A stretch of DNA of 64,000 nt from Xiphydria camelus (taxonomy: Eukaryota > Arthropoda > Insecta > Hymenoptera > Xiphydriidae), in NCBI GenBank assembly GCA_963678675.1, contig OY783192.1:18541715-18605714 (forward strand), written 5' to 3'. Shown here one piece after another: positions 1 to 11,247 of the stretch; the stretch's first letter is position 1; each line of letters opens with the position of its first letter. A model generated the notes under the pieces. That model was given only the letters and a program-made list of their open reading frames with translations. It did not search any database and had not been told where the DNA came from. A program made the position numbers and the translations under genes.

Positions 1-400
1 AACACCGTCAAGACTTGCGCACAGCCATGGTTGGAACGGACTCGGCATTAATCCAACTTGCTTTACTTCAACTTCATACATATTTTGGGATAAATCTCTA
101 GCATTAAGCTGATTCGAAATTCCATATTGAGTTGATGTTGTAGTAACCCTTTTGTCAGAAAGCATTTCTGGTAACAATTTCTCTACCGTTTTAGTTTTCC
201 TACGCTTAATGGAATGAGCATTTTGGCTTGCCGATATCCGTTTCTGCCTTGCTAAAAACCAGTCTTCACATTTCGATTGATCAAGTGTGTCACAAGATAG
301 TTTTATTATGTCCTCTTTTGAAATAACTATTTCATCGTCATAAAATTTTTTCAGATGTTTTGGAAGTTCATATTGAGTTGAATATACTGGATACTCTGCA
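1..400 (-). pseudogene. YqaJ-domain nuclease fragment, cut by the window edge
   Basis: Read on the minus strand from about 400 down to base 1, one frame stays open for about 130 codons and runs off the window. It contains a W-x3-R-x2-RISAS segment, a tract ending in QYGISNQLNARDL, and PWLCAS followed by a DG pair. These are the landmarks of the YqaJ-type exonuclease (lambda-exonuclease fold) found as the second protein of ISL2EU-like transposons in arthropods. The canonical 'SPDG' appears here as SLDG. Upstream, to about 638, a different frame is open and could be the preceding part separated by a frameshift; that is inference. The C-terminal catalytic half lies outside the window. A second, separate YqaJ gene is at 11.5-12.8 kb. 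Confidence 0.7.
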
Positions 401-709
401 GCAAATAAAAAGAATTTTCTACGCAGGCTTCACAATCGCCTTTCTTCAAATTATTCACCTTCAAATCACTTTTCCTATAGACAATCGGTCGAAATTCGTC
501 GCTACTTCTCATTACAAGAGGATTAAGTAGCCGACGGCTAGCGGTATTTAGCAAAGTGATTTCGATGATGCGTAATTCATTAGGAGCCGTCCGGCAATTA
601 GCCTTCCGAGAAAGGTACGGGATTGCGAGCGCATTCACAGCCCCTGCTTGGTTTTAACATTTTCATAACTTCAATTTTGAAAGTGAGAAACGATAAATTA
701 TACATTTAA

Positions 710-963
710 GGGCCGCTTTATTCACCTTCTGGTAAATTTACTTGAAAAATAATTTCTGTTGAAGCAATTGTTGGACCGCGTTATGCAAAAGTGGATTAAG
801 CGACATGCTATGCCATAACGCTTAATCCGTTATTGCATAACACGGTAAAATTGTATCCAAGGTATCTGCTGGGTTTTAACACGTTCACTGCCAGCCACCA
901 CCGCTGCCGGGTTAAAGTACATTATATGGCAGTCAACGTGTCTGAAGGTGAATAAACCGGCCC
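710..963. mobile_element. PIF/Harbinger-type MITE with TAA TSD
   Basis: A 254-bp element starts GGGCCGCTTTATTCACCTTC and ends with the near-perfect inverted complement. It is flanked by TAA at 707-709 and 964-966. A 3-bp TWA target duplication and GGG/GGC ends are diagnostic of PIF/Harbinger. The interior holds a small palindrome (about 783-845) and no coding capacity. It sits beside the YqaJ gene fragment. Confidence 0.75.
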
Positions 964-966
964 TAA

Positions 967-1567
967 ATGCTATATTTACTGTTTATTGCAATTCTATATA
1001 TATAAATAATTGCTATAAAATACACCTGATGAAAAACATTCATATTGTTGTTCACTAATTGGTTTTGCCGAGGATTTCTATATTCTTATCGTATTTAGTA
1101 CTGTATAAAAGTGCCCATTTTTGCCGACTACTGCCACCAGGTGTCACTGTACGGATGTTGCACGGTCCCAATAGTGCGACTGACCCTGTATATACTGTGA
1201 TAAGTGGTATCTTTACATGCTATGAAATAATTCGTCGTGGTCATTGGAAGAGTAAACAGTATGTCCGATGGCAAACTCCAACTTTTGAATTTCCCTGACA
1301 TTTGGCCGGATTAGAATTGGTTTCGGGAGAGTGCGCTGCGGTTTTACGAGCCGAGCGAGAAGTGTCAAACGTCTGATCTCCCAGTAGCTGTCAATTCGGG
1401 AGATCGAAGCATCTAACCTCGAAATCGTTAATTTATAAATAATGATAAATAATGCGTAGAAGTGATAAGAAATAATCATTCGGGTTTCTTCGATGAGATT
1501 CCTCAAGTGTTTAAAAATCGGTGTCCGATTTTTGCCAATAACTGTTGCTTCAACACTTCCAGAGATA
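967..1567. repeat. Repeat remnants without a gene
   Basis: No credible coding region. Bases 1180-1262 match 45995-46075 (a degraded shared repeat). From about 1260 the sequence resembles the CCGTATGTCC-ended element at 50077-51058, including its motif GACAGCTACTGGGAGATC in reverse, but it is truncated and has no partner terminus here. Confidence 0.55.
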
Positions 1568-1974
1568 TTAAGTATTACTACAGAACGAGTAGGTTAGAAG
1601 ATTTTCATGAAGACTCGCGCTATTCTAACATGGAATCTCGTACAGGTGCAACCGAAGAGGATCTAGCTCGTGTCTTGTCTGTAAAAAGATGACTCGATGG
1701 ACATCGGAGAATGTCAGGCTTGTCACCGAGCGCCTATTACCCACGGTACATTAATTGCAATACGCGCTTCTCATTTCATTCAACTATTCCAGCGTTAAAT
1801 AACTTTTACTTCTCTTTCAAGGTAATAACCTTTTATGAACTCTTCGTGGTAGGAGGCAGTGATCGATAATAGAGACTCGTTTTAGACAAGTTCGTCTATT
1901 AAAACTAAAAGGCAATTCGGTGTGCCGAACTAGGTACTACTGCGATAATGTGCCCGAGGTCGCGGTCTATTCTG

Positions 1975-2040
1975 CAATTAACGTTAACATAATCGTGATT
2001 ATGCTCGGGTGATGGGTGTTCCAAAAGAGGTAAGTTGATA
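1975..2040. repeat. 66-bp target-site duplication, left copy
   Basis: Identical over all 66 bases to 7931-7996, from CAATTAACGTTAACATAATC to GAGGTAAGTTGATA. The unoccupied paralogue is at about 38080-38145. Such long duplications follow from staggered second-strand cleavage in target-primed reverse transcription. Confidence 0.9.
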
Positions 2041-2087
2041 AAACGCCATTTATTGAAAATCATTACAATTAACAATAAAAATGTGTT

Positions 2088-2116
2088 CCCCCGGAGGAGC
2101 AATGCTCCTCCGGGGG
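2088..2116 (-). other. Perfect hairpin at the RNA 3' end of the R2-like element
   Basis: Two 14-base arms (2088-2101 and 2103-2116) are perfect reverse complements with one base between them, 47 bp from the element's 3' terminus. In the minus-strand transcript this gives a GC-rich stem in the 3' UTR. In R2 the 3' UTR RNA fold is what the reverse transcriptase binds; the same role here is inference. Confidence 0.6.
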
Positions 2117-2961
2117 TAATGGCGCCTGGCGCCGATATAGATCCAAGATTACACATAATAGCAGTGATAACATTATTACAAATATAAGGGGGGCGGCTAC
2201 TGTCCACCCCCCACTATTGGGACCCGTCGTTATAGGAGACATATTTATTAGTTTCGACAGGCCCTTACAACAGCATACTGCTAATCCCCCGCCGCTTTTT
2301 ACTGTAGACGGGGGATGCGACGCCATATCTGTGGGATAAAAACAGGACGGCAACAACAGAAATCCAGCGGCGCCCCTTGACCCGCCATCCCTCGATCCAT
2401 CTTTCAACGGACCGAGGCCGGCCGGCCCAGGGGCACCAGCTCCACCACACAACAAGGACAGACAGGACAGCACGGGGACAACACAAGACAAAACAGGGTG
2501 CGGTGGGTAACACATAATCAGGTAGGTACTGTTACATAAGTAAGTTATTTAGATTAATTTAGTTTAGTTCATAATAATAGTACCACAGTTCCTAACACTT
2601 AAATAGAAGTAAAAGTAATAATTCAAATATAATCTAATGTAGATATAATCAATGCCAATTTTTTTTTTTTTTTTATGAGGGTGGGAAGGTGGCATCTCCA
2701 TAGTTTAGAATAGATAGGTATATAGATAAATAACTAGATAGATATTACATTAAGGGTGTGACCAATTAAGTTATTTAAGTTCAAGATAGCAATAGGGTAC
2801 TCAGTGCAACGATAGATGACAATGGGTAAGGTGAACGAAATGGGTGATCATATTTACAATAGGCGAGCGAATGGAATGACTGTGACGAGGGGAGCACTGT
2901 TACCCATGTAATTATAAGTGCAATGCCAATCCTTCCCAGGACCAAGGCAGGAGGGCCACTA

Positions 2962-3919
2962 TTACTCATTATTATTTTCGATTTCAATATCTAGCGGTGC
3001 ATACTGCCTAGCGCCAGTGAGATGTTCCACGTAAATATCGCGGGACCATCGGATCGTGTCCGAGACAATGAGTCGGCGCATCATCGACGCGTACCACGAA
3101 GATATTCGTAGCCATCTCAACACTTTCTCATTGCCCCAGTACCACGACCCGAGGGCACCCACGATAAAGGCGTCGACCACAACTCGGTATCCTTGCGCCT
3201 GCAGCTGGTCCGCCAGAGGCGCGTACTTGGCGTATTTCCGCGCTCTGGCCTCATCTCAAGACTGCAGACGGTTCTCAAAGGGCACCGTCACGTCCAAGAT
3301 GGTAATGGTACGTGTTCGGTCGTCCCGGATAACTATATCCGGCCGAAGTTGTGCCAACTCCCCAACCACCCCTGCCACAGGGCGGTTCGTGGTCACGACA
3401 CCAGGCAGTTGCTGTGCTTTTACGCTCCGATCGACAATCGCATCATGCCGACGCTGAATTGCGTTGGAGTGAGGGGTGCAATGTCCGAGCACATGGGGTA
3501 GTGTCTCGAGGGCGCTCCCGCACCGCCGGCATCGTTTATCGTTCGCCTCCCAAGGCCTAGCTCCGTTCAGAGGCAAGACATTGAGACGCGCTCGATGAAT
3601 GAAACGCCAGTCGGCAAAACGCGTAAAGCCGCCAGTCCGGAGGAAATGGTTAGACCACTTCGCCCGTCCCGACACCTCGTGGACCTTACCCTGGTCCCGC
3701 TTCGCCAGCAAGGTTCCGCGGTAGTACTCGACCAGTGCAACCCTCATCCGGTGCACTATCTGCGAGCGTGCGGCTGGTGGTACGCTGGTCGATCGGTCAC
3801 GAGTCGCTCGCAACACGATCGCCAGCTCCTCACATTCGTCAGACCACGTCCAACGCACGCCGAGCTTCGTTGACTGCCTCCGGGCGGCGTCACGTGCCGA
3901 GGTCCAGAGGGACTTAACG
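2962..3919 (-). pseudogene. R2-like C-terminal zinc knuckle and restriction-like endonuclease
   Basis: After the C8 frameshift the protein continues with a Cys-His knuckle (CRRCGSALETLPHVLGHC) and the restriction-like endonuclease: RPDIVI, then ILDVTVPFE, then a conserved RKYAKY about 20 residues later, matching the PD...D...K layout of R2 endonucleases. An in-frame TGA interrupts it between ENRLQS and the RKYAKY segment (about 3256-3258). The C-terminus, with GSWYWGNEKVL, ends at the stop near 2962. The enzyme would nick the target for primed reverse transcription; this copy cannot make it whole. Confidence 0.8.
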
Positions 3920-4933
3920 TCCCCCCCCGTGCCTGGCGAAATCCCCCTCCAGCGAACCGGAAAGGTATTCCGCCACGTCGTTCATGCACGGCTCTCGGCC
4001 GAGCCGCTTCCTGACCGCCGCCCTCAACCCGCTACTCGCGATTGCTCTCACCACCTCATCCTCCGCCGTCAGCATTCTGAAGGCGTGTGCGATGGTGAGC
4101 GCATCCGCCAGATCCGCTAGCGGAAGTAGCCCTCCTCCCCCCATAGATGGAGGTAGGAAGACTACTTCCGCGCTCGCGCGCTGAGGGAGATGGAACCAGC
4201 CTTTGGCCAGCCTTTTCAGTTGGCGGTTGACTTCACTGAATGGCCCCTTCTCCATCCTCATTCCCCTTAGACCGAAGTCCATACGCGGCAGCACAAACTT
4301 GGCTACCGCATCGAACTTCTGCCAAGGGGCAAGCAACGAGGCATCGATCGCCTTGAGGCACTCAACGATGTCAACGAGCACCTTTATTGGGGTCTGGCTC
4401 ACGTTGGCACCGGTGGGCGTACCCAAGTGGGGGTACTCGTCGTGGTCCGATAGCGCGCGAACGGGCTCTCCTTGGAGAGGGAACACAGTCGGCAGCACCC
4501 GGCGCCCTCTTCTGCAGTTCATATGCAGAGTGGCACATTTGGCCGGGTTAAAGTGCAGGCCAATCCGCTGTGCTGCCCTCTCCGCTGCGGACAGGAGGAG
4601 TCGCATCCCGGCGGGGTCGCTGGCAACCAGCACAAGGTCGTCCGCGTACGCCAGAGTGTTCAATCTCGTCCCGCGCAAATCGTACCCCGCATCCGAGGAT
4701 GCAAGGGCACGAAGTACGGGCCCGAGAGCGAGGTTTAACACTATGGGGCTCAACGGGCAACCTTGTTTTACACCCGACTGGATGTTCACCTCCGAGGTAT
4801 AACCATCCGCAGTTCTCACCCTCGTAGTGGCCCCTCGGTACATGCTCGCCACCAAACGGCGGAGAGATGCAGGCACCTGGGCTCCCTCCAGCGCGGCTGC
4901 AATGGAGACGTGGGGGGACCGAACCGAAAGCAT
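3920..4933 (-). pseudogene. R2-like reverse transcriptase, second half (palm and thumb)
   Basis: This frame carries the rest of the polymerase: GVKQGCPLSPIVLNLALGP, then YADDLVLVA with the two catalytic Asp residues (about 4634-4652), then GLHFNPAKCATL and a thumb-like region with KRLAKGWFHLPQ. It joins the upstream segment through a one-base shift at a G run and is itself lost at a C8 run (3920-3927). The coding content is clear, but the frame changes make it non-functional unless there is programmed shifting, which I consider unlikely because both breaks lie on homopolymers. Confidence 0.85.
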
Positions 4934-7358
4934 TTCGGAGGTCCAACCACGCCACCACCACCTCCTTTCCAGTCCAACGTGTGTCCTGAATGGCCTCCTG
5001 AAGCACGAAGGAATGCTCGTAGCACCCCTCGTACTTCAGGAAGCCCTTCTGTGAAGGACTGATGCGGCCGTTGCGCGTCGCCCATACGGTGAGACGATCG
5101 GCCACGACGGCGGCGAACAGCTTGGCGAGAACCGAACCCATCGCGAGTGGACGCCAATTACTCAGATCATCCTGATCCCCTTTCTTGTACACCAAGACGG
5201 TGTTGGAAGTCTTCCAACCCTCAGGGATCGCCTCTAGCCTGCGGCAGGCGTTGTATACCGCAGTCAGGACACACGCACCGGGGTCAACCCTCCGCAAGTC
5301 GCGATAGGTAAGACCGTCGGGTCCAGGCGCGGTATTGGCCGCGTTCTTGAGCCGACGGAGTACCTCCAGCTGACTGAAGGGTGACACCAGCGCGTCGTTA
5401 TCGTCCTGCAACGGGGGCTCAGTCGGCCAGCCCCCGACAAGACCTTCCGGGTCCTCACGCCGGCGATACACTTCCTCGAAGTGATGAAGAACCCTATCGC
5501 GTGGCACAGAACACTGAACGGTAGGGCTCTGCATCACCTCGCGAAATGCACGCCGGGGGTCTTGTCTGTACAAGCGCTGGATGTGAGTCGCACGACTCAC
5601 GCGATCCATGGGGGGAGGAAGCGGGGGATCAGGCTGATCCGAGCGATCAGCTACTCGCTCCGGGTTCGTGTCCTCGGCTGCTCGCCTCCGGCGCGGCCGA
5701 CCGCCCCCGCGCCGGGGAGCATTTCGCGCACCAGAGGCGCCGGGTCCAGCAGGAGTCGCAGCCTGAAAACGCGTGGCAAGTCGCCTCGCCAACGCTTCCA
5801 ACTCGCCTATTGACGAGACAGCCTCAGCCGCTTCGATAAGCTCGACGCACTCAGTCTCGCTAAAAGGAGGCTGAGGCGCAGAACCATCTGGCAGCGTTGG
5901 CTGGGCGTTGACCCTACCAGGCCCGACACCCCCGGCGCCGCGCGGCACGCCCAGTCCTCCCGCACCAATACGGGCCGGATCTGGCCGCCTTCGGGTGGCC
6001 GAGGCACCCTGTCGAGGGGGTGGGGGAACTAAAGGGTGAGCCCGCCCGGGCGCCCGGGGACCATCGACGAAACCACCACCATGATCATGCTGCGAGGGAC
6101 TTACCGGACGCTGAAACGGTGCGGTCCGGTCGCGGCGCGATAAATTAAATCCGCGATGCCCCCCTGCTTCAGTCCTACCTCGAGTGTCACGCGGTGGCGC
6201 GTTAGGTCGGCGCTCCAGACCTGCTGGGGCCCATGTCGACGCCGCGATGGTTGGCGTCGTCTGCGTCACCGTTGTCGCAGTCCTTGGCGTCGTCCTCGTG
6301 GCAGCTGCTGTTGTTGCTGCCTCCGCTGCTGCTGCTGGTGGTGTTGCTGCTGCAGCTGTCCGGGGGGAGTCCTCGATGCGACCCTCCGGTGTTGATCGGG
6401 CCGCTGGTGGTGGGGGCGGTGGCCTCGCAGCCGCCTCCGCCCGGACTCTCCTCCGGATCTCCTCTTCCTCGTCGTCCGGGACCTCCCGACTACCCGCGTG
6501 GTACTCGACGACCCCTGCGAGATACTCACGGGTCGCCGAGTATCTCCTTCTTACTGCCTCCAGTTCGGGCGTATGAGGCAGTACTTCCACCTCCGGGGGA
6601 GCAGGCATCAGAGGAAAGGAGGTGTTCCGCAAGAACACCTCGTCGTCGCTCGATGACGACGACGACGATCCGCTAGATAGTATTACGGATCGCCTGGGGC
6701 GACCAGATCTTAAGACCCTTGGTCGTCCCGCGACGGAGAGGGTGACAGCTCCGTCGCTGAGGCGTCTGGCGGGGATCTCTCTCACCTCCTCCTCCTCGCT
6801 CCCGGCACCTGCATCGGATGTTACTGCAGGCGCCTCGTCCGGTATCTCTTCCTCCTCTTCCTCCACGATCACTTCCTCCATCCTTGGTGGTGTTCGGGGG
6901 GGAATTACCCTCCCGGGATGGATGGCCGTCGAACAGATCGGCCCGCCACATACCGAGGTGGTAATGGTAGTGGCGGTGATTGTGGCTACCGGACTGGAGG
7001 TGGGAATGGTAGTCTCGCTGGGCGGGGTCGTCGGGGGGTCCAAAAGACCTCCGAGGGCGACGAAGGGCTGCCCGCCCTGCAGCAGTAGTAGTCGTTGGCG
7101 AATTTCTTCGCGCTGCTGCTGGAGGGTTGATGCTGTCGTTGTGGCTGGTGTCGGTGCTCCCTCGCTGGCGACGGGGGCGACGACGGGCGTAGGGGTGGTA
7201 GCAACAATGGCCGCAAAAGTTGTCCCGGCGGTGACCGGAGGTGATCGCCGAAACTTCTGCTGCGTCCGTTCGGGTCGACCGATCCTCTGTGGCGGCTCTC
7301 TGACTCCTGGCCCTGCTCCTCGTGACTCTTGGGGACACAGGCGGGGCGCTGGTCGCAC
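4917..7358 (-). pseudogene. R2-like polyprotein, N-terminal part and first half of reverse transcriptase
   Basis: The open frame from 7358 begins with about 470 residues of low-complexity Pro/Ala/Thr/Ser and acidic sequence, then a more conserved segment (MDRVSRATHIQRLYRQDP), then reverse transcriptase fingers and palm: APGPDGLTYRDL, NTVLVYKKGD, NWRPLAMGSVLAKLF and WLDLRNAFGSVPP with the first catalytic Asp. The frame is lost just after this, at a G6 run near 4911-4916; the same protein resumes in another frame. I could not identify the N-terminal zinc fingers or Myb motif typical of R2. All three minus frames are open between 7.36 and 8.0 kb, probably from base composition, so the true start is uncertain. 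Confidence 0.8.
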
Positions 7359-7930
7359 GTCCTCGCCTGGTCGTCACTCCTCGCGTGGTGGTAGTCTGCG
7401 AGGGACGGGTGGAAGGCGGCGCAGAGGTGGTCGTTGCACCGCTTCCACTCCGTCGAGGAGGTGGAGTTGGGCCCCGTCCAGAAGATGTTGATGGACCGGG
7501 GCAGGGGGAACTAGATGTCCGCGTTCCCCCGAGCGCGCTCCGCATGGTATCGGCTCCTCGGATATTTGGCCTCTGGGTCGACGCTCTAGTGGGACCCCCG
7601 CTCGAAGATGTAGATGGCGAGGGTCGTACGGGGACGGTGACTCCCGTCGCCCCGGCAGTCCGCACAAGGTGTTGGGTGGCTGGAACCTGTCGCGTCGGCC
7701 CAAAGGTCAGCGTCATCCGGGTCGCTGATCCTCCCATCCTCCTGGTTGTTGCGATGGAGGCTGCCACGGTGGTGGTCGTCGTGGCCGAGGTCGTGGATGG
7801 TGGTGTCCTCGTTGCACCCGTCGTCGTCGCCGTCGCACTTATCGCCGCTCTTATTGTCCTTACGCCCGCGCTACGTATAGTAGTCGCGGGTCGAGAGTTC
7901 GCGGGGGCGGAGGTATTAGTGCCAGATAAC

Positions 7931-7996
7931 CAATTAACGTTAACATAATCGTGATTATGCTCGGGTGATGGGTGTTCCAAAAGAGGTAAGTTGATA
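7931..7996. repeat. 66-bp target-site duplication, right copy
   Basis: Second copy of the duplicated target, marking the 5' junction of the minus-strand R2-like element. Confidence 0.9.
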
Positions 7997-8452
7997 CTAA
8001 ACATCGGATGCTCTGTAAGCTGACTTGCTAGTGTATGCTTTGCAACTGGAACATCATCGCAGGAATAATTTGTCTATGATTAGTCACAATCATTGATCGT
8101 TGCCCCCTACGATCCACAATTCGTACAAGAGATAAATACTTTAAAAGAAGTAAAAGTTACTTAAAGCAGGAATAGTTGAAACGAAAAACGCATACTGCAA
8201 TGAAAGTACTATGGGTAAAAGGCGCTCGTTGACAAGACTGACATTCTCCGATGTCCATCGAGTCATCTTTTTACGGACAGGACACGGGTTAGATCCTCTT
8301 CGGTTGCACCTGTACGAGATGATATGTCAGAAAATCGTGAGTCTTCATGAAAATCTTCTAACCTACTCGTTCTGCAGTAATACTTAATAATAAAAAACTA
8401 TTCTCCTACATGTACATATTCTCCTGATGAATAAATTCCAAAAAGTAGTGAA

Positions 8453-8810
8453 ATCCCCCCACAAAAACAGATCCTCTGTAAAAAAAGGCGGCATGTTCAT
8501 TCAGTGCCAACAAAAATTGATACGTAAAATACTCCCCAAAAAAGATTTGAAATCAATTAAAATCGCCATGTTCAAGATTTATATATAAAAAGTAAAAGGC
8601 ATCATTTGAAAGGAAAATTATTGTAAATCAAGTTACTAAAAAATTCGGCTAAAAAATTTATTTAAAAATTTTAATAAAAAAGAACGCCCCGTTTTTTCAT
8701 TCAAAATAAAAAATTCAGACACCCCGAATTGTACTCTGTTTATACACTTATATGATACCACCAGTATATAGTGGACAAAATATGAACACTCTCTCTCTCT
8801 CTCTCTCTCT

Positions 8811-8842
<32 letters not shown>

Positions 8843-8990
8843 CAAACGCGGAAAGTTCTTTTTTATTAAATTTTTTAAATAATTTTTTAGCCGAATTTTT
8901 TAGTAACTTGATTTACAATAATTTTCCTTTCAAATGATGCCTTTTACTTTTTATATATAAATCTTGAACATGGCGATTTTAATTGATACG
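8453..8990. mobile_element. Foldback element C copy 1 with internal CT microsatellite
   Basis: Arms at about 8535-8690 and 8850-8990 are inverted complements (for example GGCATCATTTGAAAGGAAAA and its complement). Between them are a short AT-rich stretch and a CT tract (about 8791-8842). A second copy at 46240-46818 has the same arms and also a GA/CT tract in the middle, so the microsatellite belongs to the element. No coding capacity. Confidence 0.7.
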
Positions 8991-8997
8991 GAAATAC

Positions 8998-10883
8998 GCC
9001 GAAAGATGTAAGCTTCTACAAGTTTCCCCAAGCAACGAAATTTCAAGAAATCGTCGACAAAAATGGATTAACAGCGTTAAACGGATGAAGTATGTACAAA
9101 AAGTGATTTAGGATTGCTTTAATTCTTTTAATACCCTCTGTTCAGTACATACGTTATTTATATTTTTTATTACATTAAACTTATTTAAATTATCCTGTAT
9201 AATAATTCACAAGAAATAAGATTAAATTAAATAATAATAGGTATATACCTATTGAATACATATTTTTTATATGTAAACAAAATGTATTTAATATGTAGTT
9301 CGCCATTTTTCTTTTTAGTGAAGATGGCTCACTGTGGATTCCAACTAGAAATACAAGGCTTTGCAGTTCACGTTTTGTTTGTGGCAAAAAATTGGAACCC
9401 CCAAATCATCCTGCATATAACCCAACATTATTTCCAACACAGAAACAAGTTCCCAGTGTGTTGAACGATTCAAGATTTCAGCGTTTATAGAAAAGGGAAA
9501 GTTCTAAGCAAGAAACAGAATTGACTGCTGTTAATGCTGAAGATTCATCGGAAAACCTAGGATTATGTGCATTTTAAAGAAGTTGCATGCCAAACAGAGA
9601 AGGAATCTGATGACGTGTTTACTGGTCCAGTTGTAGAAAAAACATTCATTTGCTGTTTTTATGTGAGATATAACAGCGATAAAATTGATTCTTGCGCACA
9701 GAGCAACATTTTCAGAAAGCAGCGTTCAGATTCAATGAGAAATGTAAAATGTAGACTGATCAATTCCACTGCTAATGATAAAGAAAACAAATGTTTAGAT
9801 TGCGAGTCCTTTCATGGCTTCGATTCTTTACGAAGCGAAACAGATTTTGTAGATTTAACGGGGATAAAAAAATATGTATTTAATAAATTTATGGGTATGC
9901 TAAAGACGCGTAAAGAATTCAAAGTCTCGAAAGCTAACAGACTTTTAATTTTCCTAATGAAATTAAAAACTGACTTAACGTTTTCTGCTTTGGGAGTGCT
10001 ATTTTCTTTGCGTCGCATTACTGTTTCTAGACTTTTTTTTCGATATTTTAAGAAATTTGTCTCATGCTACCAAAAATTACATTTATTGGCCTAGCAAACA
10101 CGCGGTAGTTAATACATTACCAAAATGCTTTAAGCCACAATACCCTAATTGTAGAGTTATTATCGACTGCACTCTCTCTGAATTTAAAGTACAGCAGCCA
10201 GCAAAAATTTCAGAGAAAAAAATCAACATGTATTCTCATTACAAAGGGACTTATACTGCAAAAGAGTATTAATTTGCATAACACCATCTGGAGTAATTTC
10301 ATATTTATCCCCTGTTTATGGTGGTAAAACTAGCGATGTACAAATAACTGAATGCGGCATTTTAGATAAATTGGAAAAAAATGACATTGTACACCCGTGC
10401 GCTCACGGATTCTGTCGCTGGTGACTTTTTTTTAATGTTATTTTTAAACGTACTAACCAATGATTAATCAATCCTCATGCTTTCATTAATGAGAGTAGAT
10501 GCCACCATAGTTAATGATGGCATGAGAAATAATTGTTCATTGGTTAGTACGTTTAAAAATAACATTTTAAAAAAGTCAGCAGCGACAGAATCCGTGAGCC
10601 CGGGTGTACTTGCAGATAAGGGGTTTCCATGTATTGCAATTGATGGAAATACATTGATTATTATGCCTCCGTTTTTACATGACGGTAGATTAACTGAAAA
10701 TGAAGTCAATGCCTGTTATAATGTTGCTGCTGTCCGTATTCACGTGGAAAGGGAAATATGTCGAATTAATTTTCACATATTGCAAAATCGACTGCCTACC
10801 ACTCTTTTTCCTTATATTAATAATATTCTTCGTATTATTTGTGTATTAGTTAATCTAATGAGCCCTCTTATTAAAGATAATTG
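8998..10883 (+). pseudogene. THAP-domain DDE transposase (ISL2EU-like), decayed
   Basis: Pieces in order: half of a THAP domain (KDVSFYKFPQATKF and RRQKWINSVKR in two frames, 8998-9118); an exon with acceptor TTTTTAG at about 9317 giving W-x-P-x3-TRLCSSRFVCGK and HPAYNPTLFP; a middle part with KYVFNKFMGMLKTRKEFK (9567-10094); then the DDE_4 catalytic region NCRVIIDCT, YGGKTSDVQITECG, LADKGF and IHVEREI. There are several frameshifts, and MITE D is inserted at 10392-10616 exactly between 'KNDIV' and 'LADKG'. The first Cys pair of the THAP domain is missing, probably lost at the junction with foldback C. The convergent YqaJ gene downstream completes an ISL2EU-like element. Confidence 0.8.
10392..10616. 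mobile_element. MITE D copy 1, TA TSD, inside a transposase gene
   Basis: A 225-bp near-palindrome begins CACCCGTGCGCTCACGGATT and ends with the complement; TA is duplicated at 10390-10391 and 10617-10618. Removing the element and one TA gives an uninterrupted reading frame through the second catalytic Asp of the host transposase. Other copies: 43931-44143 and 46831-47042. Confidence 0.85.
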
Positions 10884-10998
10884 AGTAATACGTATAAAGT
10901 ATTTTTAATCGCATATAATTGACACACTTTTGTATACTGGGGAAATAAAATACCGCGTGTTTTAGAAGACATACTTTTTATTGCACTTGGCAATATTT

Positions 10999-11247
10999 CT
11001 GTGGTACTAAGTCAAAACCCGATATGACAAAAAAAATGCGATTTTTTGTTTTTAATGTCAATATGTACAGTCAGCAATGAAGAATATGATGGCAAACCCC
11101 GATATGGCTCTAAATCACCTACAACTTATAGGTTAACAAAATAATATTCCGACTACGCTCTACGTCCATTGAATTGGTCGGTGGTTTGAAGCGTCTCCTG
11201 AAAACTCAACTTTCTTGACATATCGGGTTTTAACTTAGTACCACAGA
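10999..11247. mobile_element. MITE V between the two ISL2EU-like genes
   Basis: About 249 bp with inverted ends TCTGTGGTACTAAGT (left) and its complement (right), extending through AAAACCCGATATG. No coding capacity. The exact TSD is unclear. Confidence 0.6.

Larger units (their letters stand above)
2041..7930 (-). mobile_element. R2-like (restriction-like endonuclease) non-LTR retrotransposon inserted in element A
   Basis: This 5,890-bp minus-strand insertion is defined by a perfect 66-bp duplication of the host repeat (1975-2040 and 7931-7996) and by the uninterrupted host repeat at 38.1 kb. It is GC-rich, unlike its surroundings. It encodes, in order, a Ser/Thr/Pro/Ala-rich N-terminal region, a reverse transcriptase, a Cys-His knuckle and a PD-(D/E)xK-type endonuclease at the C-terminus, which is the layout of the R2/R4/Hero/NeSL group. 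The 3' end is at 2041 and has no poly(A) tail; a T16 run at 2659-2674 lies inside the 3' UTR. The coding region carries two frameshifts and one in-frame stop, so this copy is dead. Confidence 0.88.
1568..8387. mobile_element. Element A copy 1: TTAA-flanked long-inverted-repeat element, split by an R2-like insertion
   Basis: The element begins TTAAGTATTACT and ends with the inverted form at 8387; inverted repeats reach about 200 bp inward (1568-1760 against 8195-8387). An uninterrupted 817-bp copy is at 37680-38496 and a truncated one at 47388-47622. All copies have TTAA at the edge, which suggests a TTAA target duplication as in piggyBac, although the ends do not begin with the usual CCC. There is no protein-coding capacity, so it looks non-autonomous. 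The R2-like element at 2041-7930 lies inside it. Confidence 0.75.

Noticed and set aside
2069..2515. Minus-strand open frame of about 148 codons in the retroelement 3' UTR
   Set aside because: It lies downstream of the polyprotein stop, overlaps the hairpin, and has no motif or plausible start context.
2659..2674. T16 run as the poly(A) end of the R2-like element
   Set aside because: The 66-bp target duplication and the empty site place the 3' end at 2041, so this run is inside the 3' UTR.
6184..7948. Long plus-strand open frames opposite the retroelement N-terminus
   Set aside because: They are low-complexity mirror frames of GC-rich minus-strand coding sequence, without recognisable motifs.
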